A DNA stretch of 64,000 bases, from positions 37,271,556-37,335,555 of the forward strand of contig JAVGWX010000014.1 in NCBI GenBank assembly GCA_036924085.1. Reading direction: 5' to 3'. The stretch comes from Ariolimax columbianus. Its lineage: Eukaryota > Mollusca > Gastropoda > Stylommatophora > Arionidae. Of this stretch, positions 12,301 to 23,600 are shown piece after piece. Under the pieces are notes generated by a model, which saw only the letters and a list, made by a program, of their open reading frames with translations, was not told the DNA's origin and searched no databases. Each line of letters opens with the position of its first letter. Position 1 is the stretch's first letter. The translations under genes and the position numbers were made by a program.

Positions 12301-15300
12301 CTCAGTCATGACTGACTATATGATGATGTGATCTTAGAGTGATAGTAGTAGCCCCTCTCAGTCATGACTGACTCTATGATGTGACCTTAGAGTGACAGTA
12401 GTAGCCCCTCTCAGTCATGACTGACTATATGATGATGTGATCTTAGAGTGATAGTAGTAGCCCCTTGCAGTGGTAACACTCTATGGAGTTTGAAATTTTC
12501 TTTCTCCTTTCAGCATTATTCTTCCACTTCTCTGTGCTGCAAGAGTTTATTTTCACTTAGCATGAGGTGGCTGTTCATAGCACATGTCCACCTGGATCGG
12601 CCTGCAGCTTTGTCTTCCCAGGATGTCAGACTCATGTTCAATGTCTTCATGTCACGGTTACACACATCTTTGAACCTCAGCTGTGGTTGGCCGACTGTTC
12701 TTTTGTCATCCATCAACTGTCTATATTGGATATCTTCGGGAATGTGACCATCTTGAATGCGACAAATATAACCAGGTCACCGCAGTCTTCCACTGAGTGC
12801 AGTTTCAATTATTGCTCCAGTAGACTGTATTTTGTGTGAACTGTGAACTGTTTTTATTTCCATTCCAAGTACTTTAAAACACCCTACTTGATGGATACAT
12901 GCTTACAATCTGCGACTTTCATGCTCAAATTGATGTATTTCAGATTTCAGAACAATCAGCGCTGAAGTTTTTTACTTTTTGACTGACTTCCCGAGTGGTC
13001 TGCCGGGAGTCTTTGTGTATGACAAGTATAACACCACTGCCCCACAGAGATCATGTTGTAAGAGGTGACTGTGTGACATGGTATAACGCCAGTCATGGTT
13101 AGGTGGTTTGTTAAGAGCAGCATAGATAGTGCCTAACAGGCTGTGGGTCTAAATTGCTCTAGTGTTTGAGTCTATTAAGATGGACTCAAACATCGGCTAA
13201 CCACCTTTCGTGGCACTAGTCCCAACGTAGCGGAGTAATAAGCTGCTCTAGCAGGACATCCTCCTCCCGGCTACATCCAGCTCACGCCAGGGCTGGGACT
13301 TGCAAGGAGAGATATAGGTCGACAAAGACTAAGACGACTTAGAATAAGACTGGCTTATTTACTTAGTTGCTTCTCTTCTACCCTGGGATGTAAAGATTTG
13401 CTAGAAAAGAGCTAGACTATTCTATCCGCTGTTTTCCTCTTGGACTGGTTCCAAGCTAGTCCTCAGTCTCTTATCACATTAGTCATCCCAGTGGACATTG
13501 GGCTATCCTGAAGGTCTGGATCCTTGACTCGTTGCATTCTCTGACTGCCGAGGTAGTCGATCGTCTTTCCATTTGGCAGGCATGGTCAAACTACCAAAGC
13601 TGAGATTGCTCCATTTAAGTATGCAAAGGCTGGATTTCAAGATGTTCCATATGTCTGATTGTGGTCTTTGTCTCTTCTATTGGAATGAAATTCATTGCGC
13701 ACATGTCTTGCTGTAGTGCAGGTAATTTTCTTATGGAGACACATCTCTGATATCAAACAACTGCTGCCTAGCAGGTGAGCTGGGGACAGACAAGGGCTAG
13801 AAAAGCAAACCCCAAAATGCATGCTGAAGGCAGATGCACTGGGTCCTCGAGTGGAAGAACACAGTGCAATGTAACCAACCTGATAAAGACAGGTCATTTA
13901 GATGACTTTCTGATAACCATTGATATGGATGTCTGATGACAAGCAAGACAGAAAAAGATAAACGTATCAACTATTCTATGCATACCACATCAAGGGGATG
14001 AGGTTCTCATTGGAAAAGTATTCAGCCCAGAAGGCAGCCTCACCACCAAGCACCTTCTTCTCATCGATGTGGAATCCTGAGGATGAAAACATTGAAGAAA
14101 CTGTGAATCCTGAGGATGATAACATTGAAGAAACTGTGAATCCTGAGGATGATAATATTGAAGAAACTGTGAATCATGAGGATGATGACATTGAAGAAAC
14201 TGAATCCTGAGGATGATAACATTGAAGAAACTGAATCCTGAGGATGATAACATTGAAGAAACTGAATCCTGCGGATGATAACATTGAAGAAACTGTGAAT
14301 CCTGAGGATGGAAACATTGAAGAAACTGAATCCTGAGGATGATAACATTGAAGAAACTGAATCCTGAGGATGGAAACATTGAAGAAACTGCGAATCCTGT
14401 GGATAATAACAATGAAGAAACTGAATCCTGATGAGCTAGAACAGCTTTTTCTCTAACTCTTTATATGCAGCAACACTTGAAATAATGTTCAGGTCTTGGA
14501 AAACCTATGTTTAAATCAAAGTATGAAAAAGATTTTTTTGTTGGATTTTTTGCATTCACCTTATTTCTTTATTCGCCAATCGCTGTGCGTTGCACTGCGA
14601 TTTTTATTTTGCCCCGTCGGCCTAGTGCATCCGACTTTGGCATGCCTTTAATGTAAGGGTCTGCTTCCTCCTGCATTTTCTAAGGGTTTACTATTCCGGG
14701 GTAATGGCAGGAGCTGTGATGGAGATTGAATCCAGCACCTTTAGGTTGTGAGTTATGCCACTTGCCCACGCAGTCCCCTATGTAAATGTGTTAAGTTAGT
14801 TGTAACTATAGCAATGGAAAGGGGAACTAAGATGCTGCGTCAGGGTCAGGCACAATATACTGACCAAGACCACTATCTCTCTACTATATAACGTTTCCTG
14901 GAAACAGGCTGGTTGACGAGATGTGGACAGATGTGATGCCTGTAGTAGTGAACGTCATGCAGATAAAGCCACCGCCTAGAGGACTGCGGTCCACCTTCAT
15001 CAGCACGCTCAGTATGTAAGGGAAGCTACTACAACCCGTCACTTAACGCCCTTTACAGGGCACACAAAAGAGTGAGCTTACTCTTTGTGAGCATTAAACA
15101 ACAACAGCAACAATCAAATATAGTAGCACCTCTCTTATGTTATTGTTGTTGTTCGTCCATTGTAATCAATGAGGACCACTTTGTCAACATTCACTGTTCT
15201 CATCTCATGAGTTCGAAGATGGCTAAATAGGTCAATGTGAGCCTTAAATTGTCTGTTGCACTTAGTACAAGGAAATAAGACATCCCCTTCCACCATCTTC

Positions 15301-17619
15301 TATTTGTGAGTGGTTATTCCACCTTTCTTATATGAACATAGGGACAAGGGCATGTTTGAAAAGTGGATTTATTTGTAAAGTGGAATTAAGAAGTTTATTG
15401 TTTTTGAAGGAGATTTGGTGGTCTAGGGTTTGTGAGCTTGGTTCACAATCCTAACGTACAAGGTTTGAATCATGCCATGCTCAGTTTGGCAGACCGGGCA
15501 CTTCATGTGTTTTTTTTCATGACTTCTTCCAGTCGACCCAGCTATAAATGAGTACCTGACTAAATCAGGGTAAAATTTTGTGGTGTGTATTTGTTCTAGA
15601 CATATGCTCCACAGTGGAGGTGAAGGTTTTTATTGATTGACTGAGACTAAGTTGGAAATAATTCTATAGAAAGTTAAAGGCTCGACTTCATTGTTGCAGG
15701 TCTTCCCATATGGCTCTGTCTCCCTCCACATAACGGTATGCCACATGCCGAGAGCATCGCACAAAGCACGAACTGTAGCGATGAACCCATGGGTCTCCAG
15801 AAAAAATTGCTATCATGAACTGATGCAGCAGTTCAAAATCGTACCCCGGCTGCCTGAACACGAGGCAAGCGTGTTGACCACTTTGCCGCGGAGACCTATC
15901 TATAGAAACAGTGTCTCATATAGGATACAAGAATGAAAGAGTGAATAACTCATTTTCAGGTAATAGGAGAAGAAGAAGGAGTAGTAAAAGAAGGATGTAG
16001 AGGAGGAGGAAGAAGAAGAGGTAACATATTTTGACTTGCATGAAAGGTTACAGTGGTCCAATTACTTCATCCCCAAGCATCGCTATGAAGATAAATGACA
16101 CAACAACCTTACCAAAGCTTTGGTCGACTGGGTCGCAGTTGTAGTACTTCGGCCACTTGGTACCGTACTCGATGTGGTCCATGTACCAGCAGGTGGAGTA
16201 GAGGACCTGGTAGCCCATGGATGTGGCCCGCATGACATCAGCCATGTCTCCCATCCATATCTGGATGATGGTGTCATTGGGCAACTGGAGAACAAAAGGA
16301 GAGGAGTGGTGATTTGGTGGATGGAATGGATGGAGTAGAAAACGGATCATTTCTTGATTACGTTGCTGTTGTGTCGCAATGATTAAGTTTACTCTTTTGT
16401 GAGCTCTGAAAAGAGCGTTAGGTTACAGTAGCTCGCCTCACATCCCGAGCAAGCTGATGAAGGTGAAACAGGGATCTCCAGGCTGTTGTGCTAGGCCTGG
16501 CTTCATCTGCGTGTCACTCACTGCTACAGGAATCATATTGAATCACCACCTCAATAGTCAAGCTGCCAAGAGCAGCCTGTTTCCAGGGAGGACAGCGAGG
16601 AAGTAGAGGTGAGGGTCTTGGCCTGTATATTTTGCGTGACCCTAACATGTCTGATCAGTATGTTTTGCCTGACCCTGACTAACATGTCTGATCAGTATGT
16701 TTTGCCTGACTCTGACTAACATGTCTGATCAGCATGTTTTGCCTGACCCTGACTAACATGTCTGATCAGTATGTTTTGCCTGACTCTGACTAACATGTCT
16801 GATCAGTATGTTTTGCCTGACTCTGACTAACATGTCCGATCAGCATGTTTTGCCTGACCCTGACTAACATGTCTGATCGGTATGTTTTGCCTGACCCTGA
16901 CTAACATGTCTGATCAGTATGTTTTGCCTGACTCTGACTAACATGTCTGATCAGTATGTTTTGCCTGACCCTGACTAACATGTCTGATCAGTATGTTTTG
17001 CCTGACTGACTAACATGTCTGATCAGTATGTTTTGCCTGACCCTGACTAACATGTCTGATCAGTATGTTTTGCCTGACTCTGACTAACATGTCTGATCAG
17101 TATGTTTTGCCTGACTCTGACTAACATGTCTGATCAGTATGTTTTGCCTGACCCTGACTAACATGTCTGATCAGTATGTTTTGCCTGACTCTGACTAACA
17201 TGTCTGATCAGCATGTTTTGCCTGACCCTGACTAACATGTCTGATCGGTATGTTTTGCCTGACCCTGACTAACATGTCTGATCAGTATGTTTTGCCTGAC
17301 TCTGACTAACATGTCTGATCAGTATATTTTGCCTGAACCTGACTAACATGTCTGATCAGCATGTTTTGCCTGACCCCGACTAACATGTCTGATCAGTATT
17401 TTATGCTTGACCAGACGCTAGTCTCTTCTGCCCACTTGATGACACATTCCTCCGCAGTGATATTACCTCTACAAGTCCCAACTTCATCTCCAACAATCCT
17501 GGGATATGTTTTGCGATATATGCATGAATATCTACATTCCTTGCCTATGATAATTGTCATAGGTAGGTCGTAATTGTGATGATTCTGCATATGCTGGACT
17601 TAGAGAATGAGGCCAACAA

Positions 17620-17681
<62 letters not shown>

Positions 17682-20600
17682 GGTGGGGAGAGGGGAGACA
17701 GAGAGAGAGAGAGGGAGATAGAGAGAGAGAGAGACTATGTAGCTATGAGTTCTCCATTGTTTTTGTGAGTGTCCATGTTTCAGCAGCATAGCACATTGCA
17801 GGGAACACAGTTGAGCTGATGAAAAAAGCATGAAGGGTCAGATCCCTGCAACGTTCCAGGACTTTCTGGAGGAAAAGAAGGCAACCCCAGTGAGGATACT
17901 GACAGGACAGTGGCTTCACACATGCCTCTGAAGGATTGAGGCTTAATTGTCTAGGGTCAGTTTTTTTCACTTGTGATCAGTTCTTGCCTTGCATGACCAG
18001 GCCAGTAGCCCCACACAAATCTCTGATGGTTTGAGGCCTCCATGTTTGCTATCAGCTCATGCCATAGCTCAATTCAGTGCAGTTGTCCACTTGTACCGGT
18101 GAGTGTCGTTTGGAGCTTAAGTCATTGTTCATGTGCCATTCCTGCATTGGTTGTTGTAAGCTCACGTCATTGAAGGAATGCTCTTATGTCATCTATCCAT
18201 CCATCATGAGATCTACCTCATGTCTGTAACCAGAACCTCTTGTGTTATAAGTGTGCAGAGGGAGTCGATCAGGCTGCATTCTCATGAAATGACTGAACCA
18301 ATATATTCAACAAAAGGGATAATTGCCACCGTATATCTAATGTTTTCATTTCTTATTCTTTCTCTCCTGGTGACACCGATTACCTGTATTAGACATTTGA
18401 TTTCATAAGTCGTTATTTTCCTTTCTTGGGACTTTGATAAGTCTGGCACTGCTAGCACCAAAGCTGATATTGATACACTGTTCATTAGTTGTTATTTAGT
18501 TGTCAAGCTGATATTCGGGTGTTTTAGAAGTGGTGACATCATGCATTTGTTTCTCTCCCATCTTCTGAGAAAATATTCCCCAGATATTCGAACACCTATG
18601 CCGCAGAAGTTTGACATTGTTTACACATATTGTTAGTGGACCTGGTTCTCTGCTGATCCTCTTGGATACTATCTCTAATGCACTCATTTTTATATAAGAA
18701 CTTTCAGGGGTTGTGACAAGCTCATTCATATGATTTCACAGTCTATCTTTAATGCACTCATTTTTATATAAGAGCTTTCAGGGGTTGTGACAAGCTCATT
18801 CATATGATTTCACAGTCTATCTTTAATGCACTCATTTTTATATAACAACTTTCAGGGGTTGTGACAAGCTCATTCATATGATTTAACAGTCTATCTTTAA
18901 TGCACTAATTTTTATATAAGAACTTTCAGGGGTTGTGACAAACTCATTCATATGATTTCACAGTCTATCTTCATTTTCGTACATAAGACTGGTTGTCGGC
19001 AAAAAGTAGTTCATGTATTGAGTGAAGATCCATTTCTTTTGCAGGTTTCCGGTGTTATTCTATTCATGTAAATTGTGAACAGCAGTGATAAGAGCACACA
19101 ACTCTGTCATATGCCTGTGGTTATTTCAAAATCATTTGGGGCTACATCAATTGTTCTTATCACATTTTTATTAATACAGTACAGTGTTTTCACCAGGGCT
19201 TGAAAAAAACACTCAACCGCGACAAGTAACAATTTTTGCTTGAAGAGTAAAAAAAAATTAGTTTTTAATAGTTAATTCCTTTTTTAATCGTTACTTACAT
19301 GACTACTCTCACACGACTGTTAATGATATTACGGTTCAAATAGATTGTTCATAAGCTATTTTATGATGGTGAATCTAAATGGACCTCCACTGCCACAATT
19401 TAAACCATCGATAAACGGTACAATGCTAAAACTACCAAGAATGTTCAAGGACACAAAAGCCATGCCTCTGATAGTGGTGCATTTTTTCTTAAGAACAAAT
19501 AGACTAATACTGTGTAAGTAATACAATATATTTGTGTTTTTATACACATTTTTTTTGGTAGAAATAGAGGTGAATTAGTGCCTAGTTTAAATTTGTTAAC
19601 ATAAATTGCAAGACTGTAGTCCGACCATGTTGACTGGTGAAATTTTTGACTGACTGGTCAGCCGCCGTAAAATTTGTCAAGCTCTGGTTATCACACTATT
19701 CAGAAGTTATAAAATCAGCCACAGTATCTTTCTATTTACTTGATCAAAAGATTTCTCTCGATAAATAAATGTTACATTTTAAAGCTTTTTATATTATATT
19801 GTTTTTTTCCACTAAATTGCCGTAAAGTGAATAAGGGATCAGTGAACCCATACTAAATACATTAAGAGCAGTACTCTGTCAACTATGCCAGCAGTTCGCA
19901 CCAAAAAGAGTAGTGGTACAGTGGGTTCTATCCCACTGTAACATCCAAGGCAACGAGGAGGCAGACAGACTGACAAAAGAAGGTGCAAGACTACCACAAC
20001 CAGATTCTAGTGTTACCTACGAAGAGTCCAAAAGGCTTATTAGGGCCAGATACATGGCCAAATGGGAAACAGAACATACTAGCTACACAAAAAATGATGC
20101 CAATTACCAGTTGAACAGAAGAGAGCAGGTCGTGGTCTTCAGACTCCGCACAGGCTACAACAGACTGAGGTACCACCTATTCAATAAACTGAAGATAGGT
20201 GGCACTGACGAATGCACTTGTGGTACAGAGAAAATGACCGCTGAACATCTGCCCGATATACGAGGACCAGAGAAAGCAGATGTGGCCATCACCAGTGGCA
20301 GCACTAGACAAGCTCTATGGCAGTGTCGACAGCCTCAGGATGACTGCTGCTTTCTTCGAACAAATACAGGTTGACGTCTGACAGCGTACGAAGAAGAAGA
20401 AAAAGAAGAAGCCATACTTTTACTAAATCAGAATTGAGTATTGCTCAGCTAGGTTCTTCTTCTTCGTACGCTGTCAGACGTCGCTCAGCTAGGTACAACA
20501 ATTGCTATTATTCTGTATTCGAGGATATTTGCATACCGTTTTCCAGTTAGTTAGTTGCCCATTGCAAGCAATAATGACAGCACTATTAGTCGGTTTTGTC

Positions 20601-23600
20601 TTGATGATGTAACTTGCGCTGTATTTGGATTTTAGTGAGGATGAAGCTGCGCTTGTCATCAACCTTTTTCTCTGGTCCCAAACTACCTTGGCCCAGCAGC
20701 AAAACATAAGTCAAGATGGCAGAGGTAATTCATGATGCAGGTACTCTGGTTCCACCTCCTTTGAGACCAGAGAACACTTGAAACCTGCAGGGCTCGAACC
20801 CATGCTATTTCTGTACATGACTTTCAGTGGTGAGTGCCTTACCTCTAGACCACTGTGAAACCCATATATTTTGTTTCTCAGTATAACAATATTGGTATGA
20901 CTCTGTATGTATAACAATTTTTGTTATTGTTTTTTTCTCTTCCAGACAGTTACTTCTTCTTCTTCTTCTTCATACGTGTCAGACGTCAACCTGTATTTTT
21001 TCGAAGAAAGCAGCGGTCATCCTGAGGCTGTTGGCACTGCCATAGAGCTTGTCTAGTGTTGCCACTGGTGATGGCCACATGTGCTTTCTCTGGTCCTCGT
21101 ATATCGGGCAGTTTTGCAGCAATGTTCAGCGGTCATTTTCCCTGTACCACAAGTGCATTCGTCAGTGCCACCTATCTTCAGTTTATTGAATAGGTGGTAC
21201 CTCAGTCTGTTGTGGCCTGTGCGGAGTCTGAAGACCACGACCTGCTCTCTTCTGTTCAACTGGTAATAGGCATCATTTTTTGTGTAGCCAGTGTGTTCTG
21301 TTTCCCATTTGACCATGTATCTGGCCCTAATAAGCCTTTTAGACTATTCGCAGGTCACACTAGAATCTGGTTGTGGTAGTCTTGCACCTTCTTTTGCCAG
21401 TCTGTCTGCCTCCTCGTTGCCTTGGATGTTACAGTGGGATGGAACCCACTGTATCACTACTCTTTTTGGTGCGGACTGCTGGCATAGTTGACAAAGTACT
21501 GCTCTTAAATCATTAAGTTCAGTATTTTCCTGGCTTTTTAGTGCTGTAATTACGGCCAGGGCATCTGTAAACAGGACTATCTGGCTTTCATTGCTTTCGC
21601 CTGTGAGCATTGCTTCTACTGCAGCCCTCAGTGCCTCTGCTCTGAAATTGCTTGAGAATTTTCCAGTTGCCAATGACAGTGTTATTTTTCTACCATTTGG
21701 TAGGCTCCGGAATACCCCTGCCCCTCCGTTCTGTGTTGTGTTTGTTATAGAACCGTCGGTATATGCATGGGTCCAGTCCATGCTTGGGTAGTTTTCCGTT
21801 ATGTAACTCAGGGTTATGTCTCTTCTTTCTTTTTCAGTCTGGCTGTTCTTGTTTCCAATACCTGGTATATTTTCTACTACCTCTGGAATGATATGCTGCT
21901 TCCAGGTGGGTTTGCGTACAGCAGGGATGGGCTTTGGTATTGTTACGGTGTTCATAGGGTCTTCGCTCATCTTTACTTTGGCTATTTCTGCAAAGTTTCT
22001 CCGCTTTAGTTTCCCATTTCCAAATGGGATGGTCAGTCAGTCTTCTGAGTTTCTCTGCTTGCTGTTGGGCTCTGCAGTCTCTTCTGTCGGTCAAGGATTG
22101 CAGATTTGTAATCTTTTCAAGTTCTACAATTGGCGTTGACTTCATGCCTCCTGTTATAACTCTCACGGCTTGGTTTTGAAGTTTGCTAATTTTATGAAAG
22201 TTCACATTTGCTGCTGTTGTCCATGCCGCAATGTCATACTCGAGAACTGGTCTCACTCTTCCAGTGTACAGTTTCTTTAGTATTATTTCGCTAGACAGGT
22301 ACTATTGTAGCCAGTTGTCAATTGTCAGATATATTTCTTTCTAGCCACTGTAGTCCTGCTATCCCACGAGGTCTGAATAGCCTTATGTGTTATGCAATCT
22401 ACACAGAGTGACTTATTTGAATGGCTGTTCTTTACATCTCTTTCTGTTTTTGAATCAATATATCAGGTTTCTGATAACTTCTTTACACTGGTTTAGAAGA
22501 CTCTGCAGAATTTGTATATGTTGTTGTTTGATGCCCACAATGAGTAAGTTTACTCTTTTGTGCACCCTGAAAAGGACGTTAAGTGGCAGGTTGTAGTAGC
22601 TTTCCTCACATCCCGAGCGTGCTGATGAAGTTGGAACACCGTCCTCCAGGCAGCTGTACTATGCTTAGCGTCATCTGTGTGATGCTCACTACTATGGGGA
22701 TCACATTGATCCACATCTAGTCAGCCAGACTGCCTTGAAAACAGCCTGTTTCCAGGGAACACTTTATGGAAGAGAGATTGTGGTCTTGGTCAGTGTACTG
22801 TGCCTGACCCTGACGCGACATTCTGGTCAGTATGTTGTGCCTGACTGGACTAGTGTCTCAGCTCCCCAGAGTCTGTATACAACCAGTTTCATTTACATTT
22901 TCTTGCTCTAAAAACTATTTGCATCCAATCTATTCTTGAATGCATTAATTGTCCCTGCCTCCACTACTTCTTGTGGCAATACATTCCTAATATTCACCAC
23001 TCTCTGACTAAAATAATATTTTCTAATATCTAATCTGGAAAATCTAGATAAATAACATTCACTTGGATGACTTGGGATGGACACTGATTATCCCTGATGG
23101 GTTGAAATGTTCTTTGAAGCACTCCTTCCTTCGCGGTTTCTGACAAGTTCATTAAATATTGGAGATTCCTTTTGATTGTTAATGGCTGACACAGGATTGA
23201 AGCTCTAATCTCTTAATCTCATGGCCTTGACACTTTCATAACAATTTCTTAGATGATTTTTGTAAATTAAAGTTAGTTGTTCTGCATATTGTTGCCCTGA
23301 TTCTTTTATTGGGATTTTAATTATTTGTTTTGCGATTTGGTAAGATATATACTCTTCTTGTGTCTTACTTTTTAGTCTGAATTGATTCTTCAAGTTCAGC
23401 ATTCCACTACACTGTATGTTTTTTTGCCTCTGCCATGTCCTATGATTTTTGTTCCACATTTCACATTGATGTTTTAAAATGAAAGAAGTCACACTCACGT
23501 GTCGTTTCTTCTGTAGTTATCTCTCACAACAAGGAAAAAAGTTAATAGCCACTTACCTGCAAGTTGTTGTTCATCACTTCCTGCCACATGACTAACTTAA

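Noticed and set aside
13990..14412. Minus-strand ORFs reading [17 protein letters not shown] repeats next to exon 13
   Set aside because: They are not in the frame of exon 13 and consist of intronic acceptor repeats. The interesting feature is the splice signal, not a protein.
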